The notes under the pieces: generated by a model
Seen by the model: the letters and a program-made list of their open reading frames with translations, nothing else
Database searches by the model: none
Told to the model about the DNA's origin: nothing
Translations under genes and position numbers: made by a program
Part shown: one piece after another, positions 12,096 through 24,184 of the stretch
How the letters are laid out: every line of letters begins with the position of its first letter
Position numbering within the stretch: position 1 is the first letter of the stretch
From: Lycium barbarum
Taxonomy: Eukaryota > Streptophyta > Magnoliopsida > Solanales > Solanaceae
NCBI RefSeq assembly: GCF_019175385.1
Contig: NC_083345.1
Span: 43,298,098 to 43,362,097, forward strand
DNA: 64,000 bases
Direction of reading: 5' to 3'

Positions 12096-13092
12096 AAGCA
12101 TGATTATTGATATGATTCATGCGTTGCACGCACTCTCATTTTCATGATATACTGTTGAGATATTGATGATATTTGATGAATACTTGATGTGTTGGACTAA
12201 GTTTTACTTGAGTGATGTGAGATGGCCGATGTCCGATGTTCATTCTGGAATCGTTGAATGAGTGAAATTGATATTTGATAAAACTCTTTTACTTGAGTGA
12301 TGTGAGATGGCCGATGTCCGGTGATCAATTCCGAAATCGTTGTTGCATGGCCGATATTCAATGTTAGTTTCGGAATCGTTGTTAGTACATGGACTCCGCG
12401 GGTCCCCCAGGGTGGTGCCGGTGAGAACCCCTGTGGGCAAAGATTGGGGGTCCCGTCTATCTGTTGGGCAAAGATCTAGGACGGGTGGCACTTAGACTTC
12501 GCGAGTCGCGCTGGGTCGTGCTACCGAGATGTCGATATTTCCGTCCGGAGTACATGTGTACACCCCATTTGCATGGCATTGCATTGCATTCATATCATTA
12601 TTGTGTTGCATTGCATTATGCCTTGATTTGAGATATTTGGTGTTGTATTGTGATATTTGATTGGATATATTCAGACTTGGCACATTTGGGATTAGATGTT
12701 TACATAGGTTATGACGGATAATTGGAATTGAATGTATTGTCGTATACTTGCTGGTTTATTTGCTTATCTGCTTTATTGTCTGAATTGTGTTAGCTATGCT
12801 TAGTCGGCCGATGATGCCTACCAGTACTGTTGTTTGTACTGACCTGCACTTGCTGCATTCTTTTATGAATGTAGAGCATCAGGTCGGATCCACTTCCGTG
12901 ACGCGTGGTTAATCGTTGCTTCATCTTTCTCTTGAGTTTCCAGGGTGAGCATGGTCGTTGGCTGCCTTGAATGCTTTCTATCTTTATGTCCTATTCTATT
13001 CAGAGACATAGACATTTTATGTATTAGTATTCTAGATTGTATTATTTCCCTTTAGATGCTCTTCTGTTATTCAGACTAGACCTTGGGGGTGT

Positions 13093-13123
<31 letters not shown>

Positions 13124-13131
13124 TGAGACTT
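13093..13131. repeat. (TA)n microsatellite
   Basis: About 39 bases of alternating T and A near the right end of solo LTR 2. No equivalent tract is seen at the matching place in solo LTR 1 (about 8,870-8,880), so it expanded in this copy. Confidence 0.9.
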
Positions 13132-13475
13132 GCATATCTCTTCTATTCCGTTGCTTGATTTCATTATTTTATGTATTTATTCATTGTTGGGTTGAGGGTT
13201 CACTTACCGAGGTGGGTAGGTAAGTCCCCGCGCGACTTAGGCAAAATAAGTCGTGACATAACGGTTTCAGAAGAAATATTTTGGTTTTATACTGAAGGAA
13301 CGACCGCGTGGTCCACGAAGTCGCCTTTGAAACAAAGTGTAAAATAAATGTCAGGAGTGGCGGAGTTATTATATGCATGCAATGACAGTTAATATTTGCG
13401 GGAAAGTAAACACGTAAACAGTTAAAGCAAATATACTCATATTATATTGGAATCCTTATGGTTAGAACCTTTAAG

Positions 13476-13493
13476 TCCCCAACAGAGTCGACA
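13476..13493 (-). other. Tat-1 primer binding site
   Basis: Minus-strand TGTCGACTCTGTTGGGGA lies two bases inside the LTR end at 13,496. Ogre/Tat elements use a TGGCGACTC...TGGGGA site (assigned to tRNA-Arg in published Ogre descriptions), and this copy differs mainly at the third base. It fixes the LTR boundary and shows that the LTR to its right is the 5' LTR of the body to its left. Confidence 0.7.
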
Positions 13494-13495
13494 TC

Positions 13496-16400
13496 TGTTA
13501 CCGTTCGCATTTCCCGGGCGGGGTTAGCGCTTGGAAAGCTACTTCGAACTTGTTGGTGCTCTTTCGCACTTTGTTTTAAAAGAGTCGCCACCTGATTTTT
13601 AGGAAATTAGGAAAACTGGTGGTGAAGGATTTATTCATATACAGTGAAAAAGCCTTTGTAATCCAAAGTTTCAGGTAAGGGTTCTGGTGATCCCCTAGGG
13701 AAGGTGTTAGGCACCCTAGTATTAAGGATCCGTACTATACAGTTGACCTTCGAATTCCAATGTATGAGTATTTGCATGAACTGTTTATTTAGTGTTTATT
13801 TCCGCATTTATAAAATTTGTCATTTGGTTGCATATCATTTGCTTTGATTTTTTTTTTTTTTTAATATATTCCCTTTATATATAGGGTAGTTTAGGTTCGA
13901 ATTTATAATATCCGGATAAGAGTAGTTTCCTTTTATATATAAGGATAATGTATTTTATAAGTAAAAGTGTAAAAAAAGTCTTCTAGTTTTTAATATATAT
14001 GTTTGTATATACTTGTTATAATCATACATTTCATTCGGGTCAATCCGCATAATATGTTTGGAATGTCTTATCCTAGAAACTCCGATTTACACATATTTGC
14101 ATTTATTAAATGGTTGTGACTTAACATAATCCGTTCGTTATTAATGATTTATAGACATATACATACAACTGATTTTTAGAGTTGGGTTCTAAAACCCAAA
14201 AATACAACTTTATTTTAACGAAGGGCATCTTAGTGTGGGCTTAGCCCAAATTACTTAGCTCGAATTTGGTTTTTAGTCCAAAACTACAAATTGCATTCCA
14301 TGATTTAAAACTTGGATCTGATTTCAAGGGAAATAACACCTGTGTCCTTAAAATCCCTTATCTTTCAGAAATGATTTTGTAAATTGTCCATTTGATTTTA
14401 AGAAATCATAATGTTAAGCTCGGTTTTCTTTTTGAAAATTGTTTCAGGGGGACTTAAGGTCAACTAAACGGTGTAGGCACCATTGTCCTAAGACAACTAG
14501 TTCATAATCATAAAGATTCCAATAATGTATGAGTTTTAAAAATATTATAAATACAAGTAAATTGAACAAATAAAAGAGAATAACAGAAATAACATGAAGA
14601 AAGAAGGGGAGGCTAGGGGTGTACCAAGCCCCTAGTTTGGCCATTTTCACCCATGGCTGGGCCTTCTGCGTGTTTTTATAATATTAGCTTCCCTTTCTTT
14701 ACTCGGACTCGATAATACTTGAAAATAATCTTCCTGTTGGGCCTTTCGCCCAATAGGATGGCTAGACCTCGGCCCGAATGGCCATGTAGTGAAAGGAGAA
14801 AGGAAACAAAGACCCCGGTTAGTTTATATTTTACTGCAGTTATCACCTATATAATTGTATACATATATATATATATATATATATATCAAATTCATTCGTA
14901 AATCATGTAGTTAGCATATGCGCATCTACGCTTCTAGACTTTATTGGTGAGGATTTAGGTAGTAAGAGGGGAAAGTCGTCACCATCCATATTCCTGATGC
15001 CGCACAAGATCCAAGAGGTTTCATGAACCTCTGGCTTGGCAGGACACCAGGGGAGGGTTTAAGATCAAGCCCCAAAACTACTTTAATCTCCCAACCATAT
15101 AGCTATAGATTACACATATTTGCATATCCATACATGGGCTTAAAATGGATAGAAATAGTCTAATGCACACAGTTGTAGTTTTGCCTGAAGTTAACAAAAA
15201 CAAACAAAGAATGGTGTGGGTAATGATGAATTGATATAACTAGATGTAATATGTAAGTAAACAAAAACTGACAACAAAGTATGACTTGGACAAGGATAAA
15301 GTCGTATACATAGGTACAAAGCAATCAAAACAAGACTGAACCAAGTAGGCATAGCATAGACAGGTTCATAGGTGTAGTATAATCAAAGCAGAATTGAACC
15401 AAGCAAACATAGTGTGAACAAAATAAACCAAAGGCACATAGACATAGAATGATCAAAAGTAGACCGCGGGATATAGACATGGGATAACCAAGAGCAGGAT
15501 CAAACACATGGACATGAGATGACCAAGAAGAACACTTCAGTACTGATATGATGTAGACAAAGGTAAATTATATACTCATAGACATGGTACAGACAATGGC
15601 AAGTTAAAACATATAGATACAACATAAGCAGGGGCTAACTATATGTTTGAGTCTCATAGGAATGATGCAAAGCTATCCATGCAATGGCCTCAGCAAAGAA
15701 CAGTGTTCATGAGTCATACATTAGTCAAGGCAAATTCACATGTGAATTAAATCGGGGTATTCCTTGAATTTGGGTGGCCTTTATATAGCATGCAAGTGAT
15801 ATGCAAGGAGGCATCTTTTATGATTTCAATAGCCTAACATGAGTAGGATATGAGAAAATAGGATCAAGTTCTTCTAACTTAAGCAATCATACATAGAGTA
15901 GGTAATGCATAGGACAAATCACTGAATTCTAACTATTGTGAAACAAGCAGAAATATGGAGCAAACAATCCTGAGATGCAATGAAAACACAAGCAAGGATA
16001 ATAATACAAACATACTTGTATGCATGAGAACAACACATAAATGATTTCTTCAGTTAAAACTTAATTAGAGGGATCATAGCATATGGAACTATGCAGGATT
16101 CATGCAAGTCAGGTACCAGATGAAGAAAGTAAAGAGAAGGGACAGTTTAACAGTTTCAAGTACCATCAAGGTGTTAAAGGGTAGAGAATTACAAGGAATA
16201 CTAGTAACTCAAGTAACCTCTATGATTTTATCTTTGTTTAAGACAAATATCAGGAATTCCAAAATTTTAAAATCTTCTATTAGATTTCCCTCCCCTTTAA
16301 TCAAGTGATGGGATTTTATAGGATCATGGTGTGTTTATCTGGTAAAAACAAATACCTCCACATGTCCACAGATGAGCCATGGCACCTTTTATATGGAGGA

Positions 16401-19400
16401 CAAGTGTTATAAATCAAGCAGGGCCTGATTCCCCTTGATCCTCTCCCAAGATACCTTTTAAAAGACTCATCTATGTGTTTGTAGGGTTCTCAGTATACCT
16501 CATAAATTCCCATGGTTATACAAAATCATACCATTTAATCATTATCAATTGAATACTTAACAGAACTAAGTAGAATTATAGTCAACTCTTAGGCAGTCTT
16601 TTAACTTTGAACTCTCATTTTATCCACAAAATGAGAAATTCAGACAATCATGCAAGATACTCTTCAAGATTTTAGCTTAGACTAAGTACATACACCCAAT
16701 CTCATTCTTGTTTCACTACAACCAAGATAAAAGTTAGATGTCAACTGCTATAGGAAAGTTCCTAACACATCAAGCTACCCAGATAAAAGAAATGCAGGGT
16801 AAAGGGAACATCATGTATTCACAAAAACAGAACAATCCTCATTTTGAATATTAGAGTGATTAATACAGAAACCACTGATGCATATAAGTGTTCTCTTATT
16901 GATGTTGACAATTATACTAGCATGCTTAGACGTTTTGCAAAACGAAAGAGGTGCACATTCAGTTTAAACCAAACTCTACATCATTAAGACATGGCAAGAA
17001 ACAACTGCATACTTTATAAGCTCAGAGATTCGACAAATCTTCTCAGAATTCAAACCATCCCTTTTATCAGTAATTATATAATACTCCTGTGTTTAACAAG
17101 TTACAACATGCTCTTGCTTATTTGATTAGTTTACACTCATGTTACACTGTGATCCATACTCCATTATCAAATTGACAAACTTTGCAATTGCATACTTCAG
17201 CAGTCTTAAGAAGGGATATAAAGCTATAGTGCAGGGGAAAAATCACATTATGCACAGTGTTATGTCACTTCAAGGAAAGGCACCAAGACAGCCAATGCAA
17301 CTCACACACAAGATCCCCCTTTATGCACAATTAGAACAGACTTCAGTTAATAAAACAAGACTTAAGCAAACAGTGTTACCATGGCGTGAGAAAGGGATAA
17401 TATGTACAAGTATGCATCAAAGACTGTCAAAACTTCACTCTCTCTTCTCAGCAGAAAACTCAGACAAAATACAGAATAGGGTGATAAACTAACTCATTCA
17501 GACCTTTTCACCTTATTAATCTCAGATGCAAACAAATCAAAAAGGACTAGCACATGTTTTGAAATAAGCTAAGCTTCATTTAATCACCTCCAAACAGCCC
17601 AACCACATTATAAACCTTTTACAAGAAGGGTTGAACTTTACTAGGCCTGGTTTTCTCCTAATCAAGCTCCCTTATTTTATCATAGCAATATTTCAGACAA
17701 TATCAAAAAAGACAAGTGAAGTAAGTAGATTCAGACCTAGAATAGCACATAAGTCTCAGGTTAAGACTATTTAAGAACAAAAGAATAACAAGTCCCAGCT
17801 CCTTGGGAACACCTCAATTCATCTACATTATGTCATCAGAACTCTTATGACTAAGGCACTGGAACTATCATCATTCTAAACAAAGTCAATCATAGCAAAT
17901 ACTAGAGGTCTTTTAGAACATTAAGCATACACATAATCAAATAGCATTTCATATGGACTCCTAGTCTAAGGATATTTATGTCAAACAGCTTACATGGCTT
18001 AATCCAATACCCAAATAGTCATTCTAAGCCAATCATTTGAACAGTTAAGCTAGATTTCCATACAAGCATGGCAGCAAAGTATCCGGTTTGGTTCTCAATA
18101 CATATTGAGCAAGGATTGAATCTAAGTAAGCTAACATCTACTTGATGTCTATCTAAGCAACTCTTCTAATAGAACATACATGATTAAATAAGAATTGTAA
18201 ACTTTAAAGAGCAAAAACAAGATAAAGAATTACCTTTTGTCTGCATAGCCGTGAACAAGAATGGATTCAGAGCCTTTGTGCTTCTAATTCTCACACTCAA
18301 CCACACAAAAGAGAAGTAAATAAATATTTAAGACTGGAAGACTCTACTTTTATAGTTAAGTCTTTAATTTTTTTTTAACTAAAGCTCAAAATTTCGAGTT
18401 GCATTTACTCAAAGCACAAGCTATGATGTTCAAAACTTTTTTTTGGGTGAGGGACGGAACCCCAAAATCCATTCAAGGTTTTAAAAAAATGATGTGGGAC
18501 AACATAAATCTTTCGAAGATTAACCTTGCAAACATTATCTACAACCTAGATCAACTCATACCATAAACAAAGGGTCAGATCTGAGTCTTTTTTGACTCGA
18601 TCCGACTCATTCCCATTTAACCAATGAGGATCGAGTAAAAGACAACAAATAAAACACAACAAATTGCAGATTTCAATCAAAAATTTAAGAAAAACAGAGT
18701 AAATAAAATTATTATTACCGCGTTAGGAGAGAAAATGACGGATTCGAAGTAGTAGCACTAATTGTTTCACTAAAACAACTATGCAAAAGTTGTGTACCCT
18801 ATGTATTCTCTGCGCTTTGACCATTTTTGGTGGAGAGAGAGAGAGAGTGGAAAAGTGAGGCGGCACCCTAGGGTTACACGAAAGAGGAAAGAAGCGAGAG
18901 AGAAGAGGTATAGGCTGCGTTTGGTATGTGGAAATGAGGTGTAGAGGGGTATTACCCCTCCTTATCAGATGGGAATTGGGTTGGGTCAGTCCATGTTTGG
19001 ACTGGACCTGGTCCATAATTTAAAAGAAGGGGAAGGGGCCCTACAAACATATATCACACATGTATATTTGCGTATACTAGCTGTATATATGCGTATAAAG
19101 GTAGGACGGGTAGTTTAATAAAATGGACAAACACTTTAAACAACCAATTATTGACCATAGCAACAAATTCAGATGTAATTAATTTGAAACATTTGGAAGC
19201 CTAGCCTTAATTGGTTTCAAATCTAAATGAATGTTGCAATTATGACCCTCTAATTGATTAATTAATCTAATTTAAGCACTAGAACAATTTATTTATTTAA
19301 ATCAATTACGCAAGCACATAGAATTAAAGATGGAGGGGTAATAGAATTAAAGATGGAGGGGTAAAATGGTAAATTCTTTCAATTACTCAAATTCCTTGGA

Positions 19401-19682
19401 TTTAAAGAGAACAAATCATTTGTTAATTGGTCTTTCTGACAAATTAGCAATTAAGTGAATAATTATTCAAAAAATTGTTTTGCCTTTGATTAATCCCAAT
19501 TCCTAAATAATTTATAATGTCATAAAATTCACTCTATCAATTTAAAGGAGCAAAATATTGATCTAAACAATTTTATAAAAAATATTTAACCTTTTTTAAG
19601 ATGCATGGTTTGCTTCATTTATTATCCAAGGACTCTGAGTAATTAAAATAAATTGTGGGAGGTCAAAAATTAGGTGTCAACA
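13496..19682 (-). mobile_element. Tat-1 LTR, about 6.2 kb
   Basis: In + orientation it starts TGTTACCG and ends GTGTCAACA; in minus sense it therefore opens TGTTGACACCTAATTTTTGACC, a characteristic Tat/Ogre LTR start that also opens Tat-2 (45,294) and, with changes, element A (42,519). The left edge is fixed by the primer site and by the AGTCGCCACCTGATTTTTAGG block just inside, which element A's LTR shares (30,720). A sense TATAAAA is at 18,348-18,354. The interior (15,000-18,200) is A-rich and frame-free. A (TA)n tract lies at 14,862-14,886 and a 23-bp direct duplication near 19,317-19,362. No nested insertion was recognised, so the length appears native. Confidence 0.72.
18348..18354 (-). 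promoter_or_regulatory. Candidate TATA box of the Tat-1 LTR
   Basis: Minus-sense CTATAAAAGTAG about 1.33 kb into the LTR, in a position comparable to the TATA box of element A (about 1.1 kb into its LTR). The + strand here lies in a T-rich context. No transcript evidence is available. Confidence 0.4.
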
Positions 19683-20215
19683 GTGAGGGTTATCACTTTT
19701 TCTTATTTTCCGTGAGGGCCATTGCATAATTGTTTTTCTATTGCCGTGAGGGCCATCACTTTTTCTTATTTGCCATGAGGGCCATTGCATATTTCCTTTT
19801 ATGTTGCTGTGAGGGCCATCACTTTTTCTTTTCTTTTGCCGTTAGGGCCATCACTTTTTCTTATTTGCCGTGAGGGCCATTGTATATTTCCTTTTCTGTT
19901 ACGGTGAGGGCCATCACTTTTTCTTATTTGTCGTGAGGGCCATTGCATATTTCCTGTTCTGCTGCCGTGAGGGCCATTTCATACAAACATCTGCCGTGAA
20001 GGCCATTCATGCAAACATCTGCCGTGAGGGCCATTTCCTACAAATATCTGCCATGAGGGCCATTTCATACAAACATCTGCCGTGAGGGCCATTCATACAA
20101 ACATCTGCCGTGAGGGCCGTTTCACACAAACATCTGGCGTGAGGGCCATTCATACAAACATCAGCTATAAGGGCCATTTGATACAAATATTTGCCAAGAG
20201 GAACATTCATATATG
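19683..20215. repeat. Tandem repeats built on GCCGTGAGGGCCAT
   Basis: Two array types share one core. From 19,683 to about 19,975 the core GCCGTGAGGGCCAT alternates with CACTTTTTCTTATTT-like and TGCATATTTCCTTTTCTG-like tails. From about 19,970 to 20,200 the core is followed by TCATACAAACATCT in units of about 30 bp, seven to eight copies. The array begins immediately after the Tat-1 LTR tip and resembles the satellite-like arrays in Tat 3' regions. Open frames across it are periodic translations of the repeat. Confidence 0.8.
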
Positions 20216-20221
20216 CTACCA

Positions 20222-20475
20222 GGTATAATCAAGAAGGTAAAGCGATGTAAATTCGGTCAGGTGACCGCAATATTCTCTCCAAGGGATAAAGAGATGTAAA
20301 TCCAGTCAGGTGACCGCAGTATTCGCTCCAACGGATAAAGTGATGTAAATCCGATCAAGTAACCATAGTATTCGCTCTGAGAGGTAAAGTGATGTAAAAC
20401 CAATCGGATGGCCGCAATATTCGCTCCAAAGATCAAGACGATGTAAATCTAGCCGGATGGCCGCAGCATTCATCA
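20222..20475. repeat. Tandem repeats of about 60 bp with GATGTAAATC and CCGCA
   Basis: Four to five units of the form GGATAAAGTGATGTAAATCC, a variable middle, then CCGCAGTATTCGCTCC. The GTAAATC...CCGG...CCGCA order on the + strand resembles the + strand units in element A (34,600-34,950), suggesting the same (minus) sense for this 3' region. Confidence 0.7.
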
Positions 20476-20543
20476 TCAAACGTTACTCATCAGGTGGAAG
20501 CAGATTTACAACCGCCAGACGAAGCAGGTTGATCAAATCAGAT

Positions 20544-22687
20544 TGTCACGACCCAAACCGATGAGTCGTGACGAGTGTCGGACCTCTAGCGACCAATTAC
20601 CCCTATACTCATATCGAAATCTTGCTGAACATCAAGGGCCCACAAGTGACTTAAACTGATCTGATAAATAGGTGACATCATGAACCCTGTACAACCTGTA
20701 TATACATAAACGTGCTGAAGGAACAGTGCAAGCCAGCTAGGTTGCTACATATTTTGTACACAAAAGAATAGAAGCCGACAAGGCGACATGGTCTGACTAA
20801 TACATACAACTGTCTATAGACCTCTACTGGAATAAAAGCTATAGAAAGGACGGGACAGGGCCCCGTCATACCCATATGCATGTACATCTCAAAAGGCTAG
20901 CATACCAAAACAGACTGCAGCTCTGGATCAATGGAGCGCACTGACCACTGCTGGATAGAAGTCTTACTAAGCTGGACCACCTATCAGTCTACCTGAACCT
21001 GCGGGCATGAACGCAGCTCCCCGAGCAATGGGGAGTAAGTACGGATAATGTACTAAGTATGAAAGGCATAAGAACAACATGTATATATATAAGATCTGAA
21101 CTCATAAGCTGAAATGACTGTCTGCATGTACTTGTATGAACTAGTATCGGCATGTATCTGCATAAATCTGTATAACTAATAATGCCTTTGTGGGCGCATA
21201 ATATGCATGCTCATGCCTATCAAAGTAGGTCATACATATGTATATGCGTATATAACGCCTGTCAAGCCTCTATGGCATCCCATCATATCATATCGGCCTC
21301 TCTATGGCCATCATCATATACATTGTTGTGGTACGTGCAACCTGATCCTTATATCATCATTGTGCACCAGCAGATCAGGTGATAATGCCTATATAACGCC
21401 TATCCATTTTTCATACCCTATATACATATAATACTTGCGTATAAAATGCCTTCTGGTCACGGGTCAATATACATATATATGACTGAATGTAGTGCATGAA
21501 CAAACTGTATACATAAAACTGGACCCATGAACAGAAGGGACAATCATAAACGGTGTACATGAACATCAAAGACTGAAGTGCACCTAATGCTTCTAAGAGT
21601 AGAGTAATATGGAAGCGCGCTTACTCGTTTGTTGGTTCATATCATAAGGTCATGAAAAAAAAAAATAGCCTTAACATACCTTGAAGTATATCCAATCGTC
21701 CAACTTCTACCTCTCGAACTTGTAAGTCTACAATTAAGATAACATAGGCCTTAATTAGACTAGTTACCTCGCATACTAACCATCTTTAGATACATATAGA
21801 GCTTAACGAATTGTGGACTACATTTCCCCTTGTAAGCTCACAACCCTTCAACTTCACATTCGATCCAACATCAACCACAATACCCACAACAAAAATGACA
21901 ACACTTATATATGAAAATATACTTCTATCCATTCTCAATCACCTCTAAAAAAGTAACCCCAAATCACTGTCTTACCCTTCATCAACTTACCACTTCCATA
22001 AGTATCCTTTCTTCACTTAAAACCACTAAAACTCTTGATAATTAACTTAAATACAAGGGTATAAATCATTTACATACCTTGAGGGGCCTAAGATTCCAAA
22101 TTTCTACTTCAACTCCAACTCTCTAAGCTTCACAACTTTGAAGAAACCCTAAAAACAACCTTTTTCTTCACAAGCTTGGGTTTACGGAGCTCGGATCTTA
22201 CCAAATCACCACAATAATGATAGAAAATGTTGGGAGTAAATGTACTAGGGTTTTCTATGACTTGGAAGAGAGAAAATGAGAAATAAATTCGTGGACAACA
22301 TATTTATACTTGGAAATAAAAGTCCCGGCGGTACGGTTCGACGAGCGGGGCGACGACGGTTCGATGTGTCGACGGTCCGTCGACCTGCGCCTGCAGATTT
22401 CAGAGCAGCATAACCCTGTCGACGCCGCACAACGATAGCCGGTCGACCATGTTGACGACCTGTCGATGATGACTGGTATCTGCAGAATTCTCAGATTCGG
22501 CTCAGATCGCGTCGATTCGATTCGTTCAACTTCTAACCCTATAAATTACCAGGAACACCTGCTGGTACCCTTGTACACGGGGTAAGATACTTTCTATCTC
22601 TAAAACTTGGACACGGCTCTCAATTCCAAAGGCATGCCCGACTATGAAACCATAGGTTCTATTACGACGAGAACGAGAGGCGTAACA
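20544..22687 (-). repeat. Element B 3' LTR (left copy)
   Basis: 2,144 bp, uninterrupted. The tip TGTCACGACCCAAACCGATG carries TCACGAC, which pairs with GTCGTGA a few bases on. A GTCGAC-rich block lies at 22,330-22,470 and a sense TATA box at 22,301-22,308. The first 250 bases differ from the right copy at roughly 19 positions by eye. Confidence 0.9.
22301..22308 (-). promoter_or_regulatory. TATA box in element B 3' LTR
   Basis: Minus-sense AAGTATAAATATG, preserved in the other LTR at 44,297-44,304 despite several percent divergence around it. It lies about 380 bp into the LTR in sense orientation. Confidence 0.6.
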
Positions 22688-22702
22688 TTCTTCCCCCCTT
22701 AG
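22688..22702 (-). other. Element B polypurine tract
   Basis: Minus-sense AAGGGGGGAAGAA immediately precedes the 3' LTR start TGTTACGCC. This is the expected place and composition for the plus-strand primer of reverse transcription, and it confirms the LTR edge at 22,687. Confidence 0.8.
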
Positions 22703-22825
22703 GAACATTCGTCCTCGAATGTTCGAACAATCATGGGCTATAAAAATTTTGGCAGAGTTTTCCTTGTTCATATACCCATCCAACCTGTACACAGCAACCC
22801 AAACGATGCCACACGGGGCCACATA

Positions 22826-24184
22826 CTACAACATACAATACCATGGCCTCACATGACCAATCACAATAACTAAAAATGGAATAATACCTGAGGGTGATGA
22901 TGCCTCAGACTGAACCTCCTGTACTGCTGGAAACAACTGCGGGTACTTAATCTTCATTGCCTCTTCCGCTTCCCAAGTCACCTCCTCAACATTCATATTC
23001 CTCCACAAGACTTTAACTGAAGCTACATTCTTGGTTCGTAACCGACGAACCTGCCTGTCCAATATAGCCACTAGAACCTCTTCGTATGATAACTGCTCAG
23101 TCACCTGGATATCATCTACGGGTACAACTCTTGAAGGATCTCCGATGCATTTAAGAAGCATAGACACATGAAATAATGGATGTATAGACTCTAACTCAAA
23201 AGACAATTCTAGCACATATGCAACCTTGCCCATAGTACAAATGATCTTATGTGGCCCAATATATCGAGGGCTCAACTTACCCTTCTTGCCAAACCTAATC
23301 ACTCCCTTCATAGGCGAAACTTTCAGGAAAACCCAATCGCCTATCTAAAACTCTAACTTGCGTAGCCGATTATCTGCATAGGATTTCTATTGACTCTGAG
23401 CTGTTAGCAATCTTTCTCGAATCATTTTCACCTTATCAACTGATTGCTAAGTTAAGTCTAGGCCTACTAATTGATTCTCCCCGACATGAAACCATCCTAT
23501 GGGTAATCCACATCTCCGCCCATATAAGGCCTCATAAGGAGCCATCTGAATACTGGAATGTTAATTGTTATTATATGCAAATTCAATAAGAGGCAAATGG
23601 TCATCCCAACTACCTTGAAAATCAAGTACACAAGCTATAAGAATATCCTTGAGGGTCTGTATAGTACGATTCGCCTGTCCATCTGTCTGCAGGTGAAATG
23701 TCGTACTAAGACTCACCTGAGTCCACAATCCATTCTGGAAAGACATCCAGAAATTAGCTGCGAACTGTGTTCCCCTATCTGAAATAATGGCTATAGGAAT
23801 ACTGTGAAGTCGTAAAATCTCTTTAAGGTAAAGCTTCGCATAATCCTCGGTTGTATAAGTAGTTCTGACAGGCAGGAATTGGGCTGACTTTGCACGCCTA
23901 TCGACTATGACCCACATCGAATCATACTTCTGCTGAGTACAGGGAAAACCTGCAATAAAATCCATGTTAATTACCTCCCACTTCGATGTCAAAATCTCCA
24001 TAGCCTGCAATAGACCTCTGGGCTTCTTGTGTTCTATTTTGACCTGCTGACAATTTGGACACTGAGCAACAAATTCTGCTATATCTCTTTTCATACCATC
24101 CCACCAATAAAATTCCTTGAGATCATGGTACATCTTCGTTGAGCCTAGATGAATAGAATAGCGAGAGCAATGAGCTTCCCCCAT
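22826..24184 (-). pseudogene. Element B integrase and chromodomain-like tail
   Basis: The zinc-binding region (H...H...CPNCQQVK) lies at 24,184-24,040, followed by the catalytic core. Core motifs are NMDFIAGFP (first Asp) and IISDRGTQF (second Asp). The third site reads DGQANRTIQ, so the catalytic Glu is Asn. A stop at about 23,560 and several down to 23,312 split the core from the C-terminal part (23,311-22,826). That part carries KLSPRYIGP...VAYVLEL and then ILDRQVRRLRTKNVASVKV with VTWEAEEAMKIKYP, the chromodomain-like module that targets Tekay/Del elements to heterochromatin. The integrase is expected to be inactive. Confidence 0.85.

Larger units (their letters stand above)
10345..13258 (+). 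mobile_element. Solo LTR 2 (same family as solo LTR 1)
   Basis: It starts TGTAACAACCCGTTTGG and ends AAGTCGTGACA. Flanks are TAACA (10,340-10,344) and TAACG (13,259-13,263), a 5-bp duplication with one transition. Long stretches align with solo LTR 1, including the GGCCGATGTC repeats, the GC-rich block at 12,395-12,540 and the GTACTGACCTGCACTTGCTGC region. No coding sequence lies inside. It interrupts the leader of Tat-1 between the primer site and ORF1. A (TA)n tract is at 13,093-13,131. Confidence 0.87.

Noticed and set aside
19870..20210. Short frames on both strands such as MRAIVYFLFCYGEGHH
   Set aside because: Periodic translation of the GTGAGGGCCAT repeats.
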